Shown one piece after another: positions 1-5,024 of a DNA stretch of 7,031 bases. Numbering within the stretch: position 1 is the first letter of the stretch; every line of letters begins with the position of its first letter. Position numbers and translations under genes: made by a program. Source of the DNA: an uncultured Erysipelotrichaceae bacterium (GTDB lineage: Bacteria; Bacillota_I; Bacilli_A; RF39; UBA660); NCBI GenBank assembly GCA_902797005.1, contig CADBRE010000017.1, forward strand, positions 1-7,031, in the 5' to 3' direction. The notes beneath the pieces were generated by a model. That model did no database searches. It saw nothing but the letters and a program-made list of their open reading frames with translations, and was not told the origin of the DNA.

Positions 1-86
1 ATATTATTATCAAGCATCACATCAAGAACTCCTGCTGTAAAGAGTCCTCTCATTGCTCCACCTTCTAAAACTAATCCTACTCTCAT
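1..86 (-). CDS. Patatin-like phospholipase, N-terminal fragment (runs off window)
   Basis: Only the first 28 residues are inside the window, beginning MRVGLVLEGGAMRGLFTAGV. The patatin family of serine lipid acyl hydrolases carries a glycine-rich oxyanion-hole motif, GGxx[RK]G, at the extreme N-terminus. Here it reads GGAMRG, followed by the typical 'FTAGVLDVML' helix, as in bacterial YjjU-type proteins. The catalytic GxSxG serine and the Asp of the Ser-Asp dyad would lie beyond the left edge, so activity cannot be judged. The ATG at 84-86 sits 2 bases after the pilin stop codon, and its GGAG ribosome-binding site lies inside the last pilin codons, so the two are probably translationally coupled. 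Family assignment is fairly secure; the physiological substrate is unknown. Confidence 0.8.
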   Translation of the reverse strand, partial: MRVGLVLEGGAMRGLFTAGVLDVMLDNN

Positions 87-88
87 AA

Positions 89-457
89 TTACTCCAAACT
101 AAATGTATTAACTATAACACCATTTACTGCTTTTGAATTAACACACAAATTATTTGATATTTCTTCTTCATTCATTGGATTTATTAAGTTCCTTTTTAAA
201 AGTCCTTCTTCTTGTAACACTCTAATAGTAGTGCACTCCTCTTTTCCATCATTTAATATACTGCTTACTAATTCCATGTCAGTATTTATATAAATATCTG
301 CAGCTTCCTCTATTTCAGTAATTAATTCATTCAATCTTCTTTCTTTGCTTCTATTTTGTAAAGTTACAACCTCTACTATTGAAAGGGTACTTATTGATAC
401 TAAAAGTACCAAAACAATTAATAATTCTGTTAATGTAAAACCTTTTTTATTCTTCAT
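89..457 (-). CDS. Type IV pilin-like / pseudopilin prepilin protein
   Basis: A 122-residue protein with a class III prepilin signal. It has a short basic leader, MKNKKG, then F7 of the mature protein, Glu at mature position 5 (E11), and a hydrophobic helix over about residues 7-31. Prepilin peptidase would be expected to cut after G6, methylate F7 and release a subunit for a pilus or pseudopilus in the cell envelope. The remainder is a charged helix (32-60) and a small globular domain with two cysteines (C75, C105) that could form a disulfide. The stretch around residues 78-100 ('VLQEEGLLK', 'INP') resembles clostridial pseudopilin C-terminal domains. The start at 455-457 has a GGAG site 8 bases upstream. 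No assembly ATPase or peptidase is nearby, so it is an isolated pilin gene, coupled to a patatin-like gene downstream. Confidence 0.85.
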   Translation of the reverse strand: MKNKKGFTLTELLIVLVLLVSISTLSIVEVVTLQNRSKERRLNELITEIEEAADIYINTDMELVSSILNDGKEECTTIRVLQEEGLLKRNLINPMNEEEISNNLCVNSKAVNGVIVNTFSLE

Positions 458-476
458 ATTACTTTCTCCTAAATCT

Positions 477-505
477 AGTATACAACAAAGTTTAATCTAA
501 AGCAA
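477..505 (-). promoter_or_regulatory. Putative sigma-A promoter of the pilin-patatin unit
   Basis: On the minus strand TTGCTT (500-505) and TATACT (477-482) are separated by 17 bases, about 20 bases upstream of the pilin start codon. The -10 matches consensus at 5 of 6 positions and the -35 only at its TTG. The -35 lies exactly at the edge of the duplicated spoVS tail and in the U-tract of its terminator. Confidence 0.55.
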
Positions 506-529
506 AAGAAAAAGACCTATAAGGCCTCT
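504..529 (-). terminator. Intrinsic terminator, duplicated copy
   Basis: Minus-strand hairpin AGAGGCC-TTAT-AGGTCTTT (with G-U pairs) followed by a T-rich run. It is the same sequence as the terminator of intact spoVS at 2025-2051, apart from one fewer A in the tract (plus-strand sense). It probably ends transcription from the upstream Imm26-like gene and insulates the pilin promoter. Confidence 0.65.
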
Positions 530-634
530 ACAATTAGTTTTATGGCTGTTCTTTCTTCTCCATCTATTTCAATATCAGAGAATGCAGGGATACAAACTAG
601 GTTTTTACCAGTCGGCGCTACAAAGCCTCTTGCA
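504..634 (-). repeat. Direct repeat, outer copy: 3' end of spoVS plus terminator
   Basis: This 131-base block aligns with 2025-2156 with three substitutions (at 574, 583 and 601) and a one-base difference in an A-run (about 509-513). All three substitutions fall in third codon positions of the spoVS reading frame and are synonymous (Asp, Ala, Asn). Similarity ends abruptly at the Ala codon of the conserved ARGF motif on one side and just beyond the terminator on the other. Both copies have the same orientation. Confidence 0.93.
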
Positions 635-696
635 GTAACTGTAATGTAAGCTTTAAAAAGTTACGGTGTTTTCAGTTAAGTTTCTGCGTAAGACAT
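517..696 (-). pseudogene. Chimeric spoVS remnant: foreign 5' start joined to spoVS tail
   Basis: The last 39 codons, from ARGFVAPTG to the stop at 517-519, match the C-terminal half of the intact SpoVS encoded at 2039-2302 exactly at protein level. Upstream of that half the sequence is unrelated to spoVS. Reading in the same frame leads back through KAYITVT, a TAA at 661-663, another TAA at 676-678, and an ATG at 694-696 that begins MSYAET. That ATG has its own AGAGGA site, 14 bases after the Imm26-like stop codon. So the locus holds a six-codon open frame from some other gene, then a headless spoVS tail. It cannot make SpoVS. It is best read as a recombination scar marking one edge of the islet at 635-2024. 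Confidence 0.85.
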
Positions 697-710
697 AGTT
701 TATTCCTCTT

Positions 711-1385
711 TTATGAATTAGCATTTTTCTGATTTCTGAGTTCAGATAATAATTTCTCAGCTCCTTGATGAATCTTTAATTCTCCTTCTGCATATTTTCT
801 TACAAATTCTAATCCTTCCTTAGAATATATACGAGACTTTTTCAAATTAAAATCTTCATAACGTTCTAAACACTTGTCTACTAAATCACTACTTGAAAAG
901 GTCCATTCACCTTGATAACTATATTCTTTTATTATCTCATTTTCTAAAACTTCATCATAAGCGAAATTACCTAAATAAATATATTCATCATTAATTTTTC
1001 CTCTTTTGAAGTTTACTTTAAAGTAATAAAAATACAAATAATCATATTCATCAGGTTTTAAATATTCCATTTCTCCTTTATTTTTTCGTTCTTCCATTGT
1101 TTCTTTATCACTAATAGGGACATATCTTAACAGAAAATGATTAAATGATGTTTTAATGTTTTCTAATTCTCTTAGTTCTTTCTCAGTTGAAGGGAGTTTA
1201 CCATCTTTTGTAATTTTAACTTTAAACATTGGCAAAACATCTTCAGCTCTCTTTTTTGTGGGCTCAACTTTATATAAGATTAAATATCTTCCAAAGTACT
1301 GTCCTTCGGTTTTTATTTTGATTGCAAAAGTATCTCCAACCTCTAAATTTTTAATATTTCTTTTATAGTTATCTATATTTTTCAT
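711..1385 (-). CDS. Imm26-like orphan immunity protein (putative)
   Basis: A predicted soluble 224-residue protein. Residues 14-36 ('LEVGDTFAIKI', then 'GRYLILYK') resemble the N-terminal beta-rich segment of the Imm26 family, whose members often begin with a GDvFaIPL pattern and are predicted to neutralise toxins of contact-dependent or secreted polymorphic-toxin systems. The rest is charged and aromatic (a YDYLYFYYFK stretch) with no enzyme motif recognised. The frame is open to a GTG at 1413-1415, but that codon overlaps its own AGG. The ATG at 1383-1385 has GGAG exactly 6 bases upstream and is preferred. No toxin gene adjoins it; a DUF5071-like immunity gene lies immediately upstream. Family assignment is by recalled motif only and is tentative; the CDS itself is well supported. 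Confidence 0.75.
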   Translation of the reverse strand: MKNIDNYKRNIKNLEVGDTFAIKIKTEGQYFGRYLILYKVEPTKKRAEDVLPMFKVKITKDGKLPSTEKELRELENIKTSFNHFLLRYVPISDKETMEERKNKGEMEYLKPDEYDYLYFYYFKVNFKRGKINDEYIYLGNFAYDEVLENEIIKEYSYQGEWTFSSSDLVDKCLERYEDFNLKKSRIYSKEGLEFVRKYAEGELKIHQGAEKLLSELRNQKNANS

Positions 1386-1518
1386 ATTATTCTCCAACAT
1401 AATGTAATCTTTCACCTCATGAAAGTAAATTTTTCTAACACTAATATTTCATTAAAAAAATAAGAAATTCTTAATGTAAAACATAGTTTAAATATTATTC
1501 TAAATTTTCAATTTAATT

Positions 1519-1546
1519 ATTATAGCAATGACTTTATTTTGGTTAA
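1519..1546 (-). promoter_or_regulatory. Possible promoter of the Imm26-like gene
   Basis: On the minus strand TATAAT (1519-1524) lies 16 bases downstream of TTAACC (1541-1546), which overlaps the stop codon of the DUF5071-like gene. The -10 is perfect and the -35 matches 4 of 6. It would give a leader of roughly 125 bases before the ATG at 1385. Read-through from the upstream gene is also possible, since no clear terminator separates them. Confidence 0.45.
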
Positions 1547-1944
1547 CAATCACTAAGTATTTTTGCTTTTAAATCATTTAAAACTAATACAGTTATTTCA
1601 GGATCATCTGGCTTTAGTAATGAAGAAATCTTACTATCAATTAAAGACAATAACTCTTTTTTATCGTTATATTTTAATAATCTATCATAAATAATATCTG
1701 CACCAGGCCAATTCATGTCTTCAATCCATTCTAATAATTTCCATCTATATGGTCTTAATTCGTCATCAGTTTTTTTAGATATAATTAATGCGCAGTTTTC
1801 CCATATTCCATTAGTTTTATTTCCATAATAAGGCATTATAAAGCAATCAAAATATTTTATTTTAGATGCTATTTCAATGCCCCTTTCTTGAACCTTTTCA
1901 TCATTATCCCAATATAACATTTCATAAATTTTATCTATATTCAT
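1543..1944 (-). CDS. DUF5071-like protein, putative immunity protein
   Basis: A 133-residue predicted soluble, mostly helical protein. Residues 48-52 (WENCA), 57-66 (KKTDDELRPY) and 70-82 (LLEWIEDMNWPGA) match the signature I associate with DUF5071, a small helical domain often found alone in Firmicutes and frequently near immunity proteins of polymorphic toxins. The function is not established; an immunity role is an inference from the family's typical neighbourhoods and from the Imm26-like gene that follows. The ATG at 1942-1944 has AAGGA 7 bases upstream. The gene begins directly downstream of the spoVS terminator and is the first gene of the repeat-bounded islet. Confidence 0.75.
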   Translation of the reverse strand: MNIDKIYEMLYWDNDEKVQERGIEIASKIKYFDCFIMPYYGNKTNGIWENCALIISKKTDDELRPYRWKLLEWIEDMNWPGADIIYDRLLKYNDKKELLSLIDSKISSLLKPDDPEITVLVLNDLKAKILSDC

Positions 1945-1995
1945 TTCAATGTCCTTCCCCTCTAATTAATAATTTCTTTAAAGATTTATATAAAT

Positions 1996-2004
1996 AGTAT
2001 ATCA
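1996..2004 (-). promoter_or_regulatory. Extended -10 promoter of the DUF5071-like gene
   Basis: On the minus strand TGATATACT is an extended -10 (TGn plus TATACT), about 50 bases upstream of the start codon. No good -35 lies at 17 bases; TTCACA at 19 bases is the nearest candidate. The promoter lies inside the islet, just past its spoVS-tail boundary. Confidence 0.5.
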
Positions 2005-2024
2005 TATTTTTATACAAAATTGTG

Positions 2025-2051
2025 AAAAGAAAAAAGACCTATAAGGCCTCT
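2025..2051 (-). terminator. Intrinsic terminator of spoVS
   Basis: The minus-strand sequence AGAGGCCTTATAGGTCTTT folds into an 8-pair stem with two G-U pairs and a 3-base loop, followed by a T-rich tail. The stem contains the last codons and the stop codon of spoVS, so coding sequence and terminator overlap. Confidence 0.7.
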
Positions 2052-2156
2052 ACAATTAGTTTTATGGCTGTTCTTTCTTCTCCATCTATTTCAATGTCAG
2101 AGAACGCAGGGATACAAACTAGATTTTTACCAGTCGGCGCTACAAAGCCTCTTGCA
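2025..2156 (-). repeat. Direct repeat, inner copy: 3' end of intact spoVS
   Basis: Partner of 504-634, separated by 1,390 bases of non-repeated sequence. This copy is part of the complete spoVS gene. Recombination between the two copies would remove a circle of about 1.52 kb and leave one full spoVS gene with its terminator directly in front of the pilin promoter. Confidence 0.93.
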
Positions 2157-2302
2157 ATAGCTACTGCCTTTATTGCTTGATTTAATGCCCCTGCTCCAAT
2201 TGCTTGCATTTCTATTTTATCATTGCTTTCCCTAAATAGATTTGCTATAGCCCCTGCCACTTTTTGTGCTTGACTTTTAGATGAAACTTTAATTATATTC
2301 AT
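2039..2302 (-). CDS. spoVS: Stage V sporulation protein S
   Basis: An 87-residue protein that matches the SpoVS family along its whole length: MNIIKVSSKS at the N-terminus, QAIGAGALNQAIKAVAIARG in the middle, then FVAPTGKN, CIPAFSDIEI and DGEERTAIKLIV at the end. The Bacillus subtilis protein is 86 residues. SpoVS is a small nucleic-acid-binding-type protein that affects septation and later stages of sporulation; its molecular action is not settled. The ATG follows GGGGGA at a normal distance. No convincing sigma-A promoter was found just upstream. A GAAT at 2346-2349 could be part of a sigma-H -10, as spoVS is sigma-H-dependent in B. subtilis, but no matching -35 was seen. Its 3' third is duplicated at 504-634. 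Confidence 0.97.
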   Translation of the reverse strand: MNIIKVSSKSQAQKVAGAIANLFRESNDKIEMQAIGAGALNQAIKAVAIARGFVAPTGKNLVCIPAFSDIEIDGEERTAIKLIVEAL

Positions 2303-2355
2303 TTTATTTTCCCCCTAGTTAAATATATACTAGTAGTCAATTTTTATTCTTTTTT

Positions 2356-2592
2356 TTATAAAAGGTTTAGAAAGAGATATGTCTTCTTCATTATACTTTT
2401 CTTTTTGTCTCTATAAATAACTATATATGGTCCTTCTCTATGGCCTTCTTCTATCTCAAGCATTTCTTCTTCAGTATTATATCTTTTAGCCCACACTAAA
2501 TCTCCTGCTTTTAAATCAGGCAATTTGCTATCAAAGAAATGCAATTTGATTCGATCTATAAAACTTATTAATTTATTTATATTGTCCCCCAA
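2356..2592 (-). pseudogene. Degraded fragment with GDLVWAKRY motif (unknown, possibly PemK/MazF-like fold)
   Basis: A 78-codon open frame whose middle is clearly protein-like: residues 28-60 contain KAGDLVWAKRY, a charged EEE..EIEEGHREGP segment and YIVIY. A GD-V-W beta-strand followed by 'GPYIVI' recalls the SH3-like barrel of PemK/MazF-type proteins and a conserved clostridial family, but I cannot assign it. Both ends look damaged. The only start is a TTG (2590-2592) with no ribosome-binding site before it, although GGGGGA lies 4 bases before an in-frame ATA that could be a lost ATG. After RDKKK the frame ends in an atypical SIMKKTYLFLNLL tail, while a different frame continues with a hydrophilic KEKYNEEDISL stretch to 2330; one extra A in the A-run would join them. 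It follows a terminator with no promoter between. It could still be a short expressed gene. Confidence 0.5.
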
Positions 2593-2615
2593 ACCAAAAG
2601 TAGCATGTAAAAATT

Positions 2616-2645
2616 AAAAAATCAATTGTAATTAATTGATTTTTT
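2616..2645 (-). terminator. Terminator of the six-TM membrane protein gene
   Basis: A perfect 12-base inverted repeat (AAAAAATCAATT / AATTGATTTTTT) with a 6-base loop. On the minus strand it ends in a T-run. The TAA stop codon of the membrane protein (2632-2634) lies at the loop. With A's on one arm and T's on the other it could also act on the plus strand, but no plus-strand gene is present. The stem is almost all A-T, so its strength is uncertain. Confidence 0.65.
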
Positions 2646-3294
2646 TAGGTCTTCCTGGTTTTCTTTTTACAGGTTCTTCTTTTATTTCTTCTAATTCATC
2701 TAGTTTACTCTCATTAGCTAATACCTTTTTTAGTATCTTCCTAAACTTATCTTCTGTTATAAATATTTCTATTATGCTTTCTCCTGTAAGTATTATTCCT
2801 AAAGTTATGAAGTAATAACCAAGCATCATCGTTTGTACAATTTCTTCTGCATATAAATTAGTGCTTGTTACTATACTTAAAAAAGCCACTAAAATTGTAC
2901 TCATTGTTTTTACTATCCACATGTAACTTTCTATATTCTTTAATTGATATATTTTGTATAATCTGTTACAAGTAAACAATATTGAATAGATAAGTACTGC
3001 TGCACCAAGCATAGCATTCATTTCAGTATCTTTAAATGCATATAATAATGTCGCTACTATAACGTGGATTAAAGATAAAAATAACATTTCATAATCTCCA
3101 TCTTTTCTTTTTATAAAATAGGCAATTAAAGACAGGAATGCATACACATAAAACAATGTAGATGTATAAAGCACTAAGTCTAGTAGTCCAAATGCTTTAA
3201 ATGACATTATTAATATACCCATAACTATTGTTAATACTGAGAAACATAATTGACTAATTAAAGATAAGTCAACACTTTTTAAAGCTTTTTTCAT
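2632..3294 (-). CDS. Six-TM membrane protein with AT-hook-like C-terminal tail, unknown function
   Basis: A 220-residue protein not recognised as a named family. Hydrophobic segments lie at about 12-32, 39-61, 68-86, 93-111, 126-147 and 153-172. Basic residues follow segments 2 (KRK, 62-64) and 4 (RLYK, 111-114), and the long tail is charged; with an even number of helices this places both termini in the cytoplasm by the positive-inside rule. The tail (173-220) has a helical charged segment, then ends KRKPGRPKKIN. GRP flanked by basic residues is the core of an AT-hook, a minor-groove binder of AT-rich DNA, but such short basic ends also occur without DNA binding. AGAGGTG precedes the ATG at 3292-3294. 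It has its own strong promoter and terminator, so it is a single-gene unit. Confidence 0.85.
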   Translation of the reverse strand: MKKALKSVDLSLISQLCFSVLTIVMGILIMSFKAFGLLDLVLYTSTLFYVYAFLSLIAYFIKRKDGDYEMLFLSLIHVIVATLLYAFKDTEMNAMLGAAVLIYSILFTCNRLYKIYQLKNIESYMWIVKTMSTILVAFLSIVTSTNLYAEEIVQTMMLGYYFITLGIILTGESIIEIFITEDKFRKILKKVLANESKLDELEEIKEEPVKRKPGRPKKIN

Positions 3295-3321
3295 TAAGCC
3301 ACCTCTTTTTACTCTATCATA

Positions 3322-3350
3322 ATTTTACAAAAAGTAGCTTATTAAGTCAA
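3322..3350 (-). promoter_or_regulatory. Sigma-A promoter of the six-TM membrane protein gene
   Basis: On the minus strand TTGACT (3345-3350) and TAAAAT (3322-3327) are separated by exactly 17 bases; each matches consensus at 5 of 6 positions. It lies about 28 bases before the start codon and is the best vegetative promoter in the window. The rest of the 207-base gap up to 3501 contains no reading frame of note and no strong hairpin. Confidence 0.75.
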
Positions 3351-3501
3351 GTTACTTTTCAAAGAAATCTTAAAAAAGGTTAGCTTATTATTCTTATTTG
3401 TTTATAAAGCAATAAAGATATCACTTAATGATTCATCGTTTTACATTTCTACAAAGGAAAACCAATATTACTCCGTTAGTCTAGAAAACTAAAACTATAA
3501 A

Positions 3502-3960
3502 TCACCTAAATAGTAACTTTTTAACTTTTGCTTTCTCTTCAAAATAACTCTTGTACTGTTCATTTAATGCGTTTGCATAAGCGCTCAATTCTTCAAGCGA
3601 ATCAACAGTTATGCAATTTTTATCTAATATATCCTTTACAAATAAAGTTCCATCGCTAACAGTATATAATACTTCTTTTTTCTTATATATAGAATCATAT
3701 TCTAGTAAAGACTCATTTATTTCAAATACTATTCTACAATTTCCATATTTTTCTAAAAGAGTTTTTATATTTGCCCTTCTGCCAATATATACCTTTTGAA
3801 TTAATGAACCTTTACCACCAACATACTCAAACACTTCTAAATGATTAGTATTTTCAGGCAAATCTATCTTTTCATTACAAGGCAAGCCATATCCATTAAG
3901 TATAGCCCCTTTATTCATTGCAAAAAGCGTTATTGTTTCACTAACATTATTGTTTATCAT
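3502..3960 (-). CDS. Hypothetical protein, 152 residues
   Basis: Not recognised. A predicted cytosolic protein with no signal peptide or membrane helix. The first two thirds look beta-rich (ETITLFAMNKG, VYIGRRANI, RIVFEI, EVLYTVSDGTLFVKDI), and the C-terminal third is a charged helix (about 118-150: SLEELSAYANAL, then YFEEKAKVKK). The single Cys residues at 28, 75 and 115 form no motif. The ATG at 3958-3960 has an excellent GGAGGG site 6 bases upstream. It is expressed from its own extended -10 promoter and no clear terminator follows it. Spacing, ribosome-binding site and composition all support a real gene. Confidence 0.8.
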   Translation of the reverse strand: MINNNVSETITLFAMNKGAILNGYGLPCNEKIDLPENTNHLEVFEYVGGKGSLIQKVYIGRRANIKTLLEKYGNCRIVFEINESLLEYDSIYKKKEVLYTVSDGTLFVKDILDKNCITVDSLEELSAYANALNEQYKSYFEEKAKVKKLLFR

Positions 3961-3992
3961 ATATACCCTCCGATTATTTGCTTCTTAAAAAT

Positions 3993-4001
3993 AGTATATC
4001 A
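3993..4001 (-). promoter_or_regulatory. Extended -10 promoter of the 152-residue protein gene
   Basis: On the minus strand TGATATACT, an extended -10, lies about 33 bases before the start codon. The same nine bases occur in front of the DUF5071-like gene (1996-2004). A TTG-containing -35 (TTGCTT, 16-base spacer) falls in the final codons of the upstream gene. Confidence 0.55.
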
Positions 4002-4011
4002 CACAGTTCTT

Positions 4012-4527
4012 TTAAAGCAAGTTTTTTCTTACATACTTTATTATTTGTTTATCATTATTTATAAAAATATAAACTTTACTCTTTCGCTTATTAATATAAA
4101 ATAGCATTAGGCGTTGCTGTTTTTCTTCGCTTTTTATTTCTAAAAATGAATAATAGTCATCTTTAACTTCTGGTCTTTTATAATATATTTTTTTATTTGA
4201 AGTCCAAATCAAATTGCATTTAATATTTTCTTTTTTTAAATCTTCTTCAGCAAGCTTCAGAATATAATCCTCATAATTGTTAATTAAGTATTCATTATTA
4301 CATACGCTTTTATGGAATCTGTTTATATAGCTAATTAGTTTAAAACCAAAAGTTAGCACTATGGCAAGTAATATTAGTGCCCATATTAGATATAAGTAAT
4401 CATTTTCATATCTTTCTATATATAATAATGTAATAACACTTAATAATATGGAAATTATCATAAAAACTATTAATTGCTTTATTTTTTTTGATAGTATCTT
4501 TTGTTCTTCCCATAATAAGTTCTTCAT
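4012..4527 (-). CDS. Two-TM membrane protein with cytosolic C-terminal domain, unknown function
   Basis: A 171-residue protein of no recognised family. A basic N-terminus (KKIKQ) precedes two hydrophobic helices at about 17-37 and 43-66 joined by a short acidic loop (ERYENDY), which predicts a hairpin with both ends in the cytoplasm. The remaining ~100 residues are charged and alternate beta-type strands (KIYYKR, YSFLEI, RLMLFYI, KVYIFI) with short helices, giving a profile like membrane-anchored YcxB-type domains, although no diagnostic motif was found. The ATG at 4525-4527 has GAGG 9 bases upstream. It is transcribed from a promoter that overlaps the coat-gene terminator, and no terminator was seen between it and the next gene, 51 bases downstream. 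Confidence 0.8.
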   Translation of the reverse strand: MKNLLWEEQKILSKKIKQLIVFMIISILLSVITLLYIERYENDYLYLIWALILLAIVLTFGFKLISYINRFHKSVCNNEYLINNYEDYILKLAEEDLKKENIKCNLIWTSNKKIYYKRPEVKDDYYSFLEIKSEEKQQRLMLFYINKRKSKVYIFINNDKQIIKYVRKNLL

Positions 4528-4548
4528 AAGGCATTTCCTCTTAAATTT

Positions 4549-4577
4549 AGTATAACATAAATTGTTATTAATGTGAG
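4549..4577 (-). promoter_or_regulatory. Promoter of the two-TM membrane protein gene
   Basis: On the minus strand CTCACA (4572-4577) and TATACT (4549-4554) have a 17-base spacer, and TGT before the -10 makes it an extended -10. The -35 lies within the U-tract of the coat-gene terminator. Confidence 0.55.
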
Positions 4578-4603
4578 AAAAAACTTGAGATTAACTCAAG
4601 TTT
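4575..4603 (-). terminator. Terminator of the CotD-like coat gene
   Basis: A perfect 9-base stem (AAACTTGAG / CTCAAGTTT) with a 5-base loop, followed on the minus strand by TTTTTTC. Its first base is part of the coat gene's TAA stop codon. It is the cleanest hairpin terminator in the window. Confidence 0.88.
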
Positions 4604-4950
4604 TAGAAATTGCAAGGACATCCATCAGTCACATTACACACTTCATTTTCTTCACAGCATGTGTAACAAGGACTATATGTATGTCTATAAATGTGATGAT
4701 TTATTATTCTAGTATTGATAGGCACTACATGAGGAACCTCATGCATTATTTCTCTATGAATTATTCTCTCCTCTGGGCATTCATATACAGGTGGCATTAC
4801 GCATCCTGGTATTGTATTACATCCCATGTTCATAGCAGTCCCCATCATAGGTTTAGTTCCAGTATATGAACTTTCACTTTTAGTCTCAGTGTATTCTTTA
4901 TTAGTTTCTACCTCATAATTAGCATACATTCCATTTTGGTTATTATACAC
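4603..4950 (-). CDS. CotD-like Cys/His-rich spore coat protein
   Basis: A 115-residue protein. The N-terminal half is low-complexity and polar (acidic plus Ser/Thr, about 10-30), then Met/Gly-rich (PMMGTAMNMG). The C-terminal half is rich in His, Cys and Pro: HREIMHEVPHVVP, NHHIYRHTY, CYTCC and a final CNVTDGCPC. The PHvvP...iNHH...H.Y.P spacing resembles B. subtilis CotD (PHIHP...vNHQ...HxHYFP), a small inner-coat protein, so a role in cross-linked spore coat is likely. Start choice: a GTG at 4957-4959 overlaps the AAGGAG ribosome-binding site (4959-4964), so the GTG at 4948-4950, 8 bases past AGGAG, is used here. A sporulation-type -10 lies upstream and a strong terminator downstream. Confidence 0.8.
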   Translation of the reverse strand: MYNNQNGMYANYEVETNKEYTETKSESSYTGTKPMMGTAMNMGCNTIPGCVMPPVYECPEERIIHREIMHEVPHVVPINTRIINHHIYRHTYSPCYTCCEENEVCNVTDGCPCNF

Positions 4951-4972
4951 TATACTCACTCCTTTTCTAAAG

Positions 4973-4981
4973 TATTCTATG
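4973..4981 (-). promoter_or_regulatory. Possible mother-cell sigma (sigma-K/E type) -10 of the coat gene
   Basis: Minus-strand CATAGAATA fits the sigma-K -10 pattern CATAnnnTA and is close to the sigma-E -10. A CTATATC about 16 bases upstream is a poor candidate -35. It lies just before the ribosome-binding site, giving a very short leader. No sigma-A-like alternative was found, which suits a coat gene. Confidence 0.4.
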
Positions 4982-5024
4982 AGTAAGTTTAGTTTTTGAT
5001 ATAGGTAAAAGACTATATTTTAGT

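Noticed and set aside
1423..1475. Possible hairpin or leader RNA before the Imm26-like gene
   Set aside because: Only a 6-base AT-rich inverted repeat was found; no riboswitch or attenuator structure can be supported.
504..2156. Insertion sequence or phage-type integration
   Set aside because: No transposase, integrase, terminal inverted repeats or short target duplication is visible; the flanks are long direct copies of a coding 3' end instead.
2335..2340. TTGACT on the minus strand as a -35 for spoVS
   Set aside because: A 17-base spacer would put the -10 on TAGGGG at the ribosome-binding site. No usable -10 is at a legal distance.
3329..3392. Two similar short strings (AGTAGCTTATTA-like) upstream of the six-TM protein gene
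   Set aside because: The similarity is short, imperfect and AT-rich; it is expected by chance and not convincing as an operator.
3841..4104. Plus-strand open frame of 87 codons
   Set aside because: It is antisense to two well-supported genes with good ribosome-binding sites, has no site of its own and gives an implausible Ile/Tyr-rich product. The same holds for plus-strand frames at 1156-1368, 3611-3799, 4573-4869, 5137-5640 and 6134-6376.
4957..4959. GTG as start of the coat protein
   Set aside because: It overlaps the AAGGAG site itself, leaving no spacing; the GTG 9 bases later is correctly spaced.
4985..5015. ATATAG...CTATAT inverted repeat after the small charged protein gene
   Set aside because: Six A-T-rich pairs, an 8-base loop and no following T-run: too weak for a terminator.
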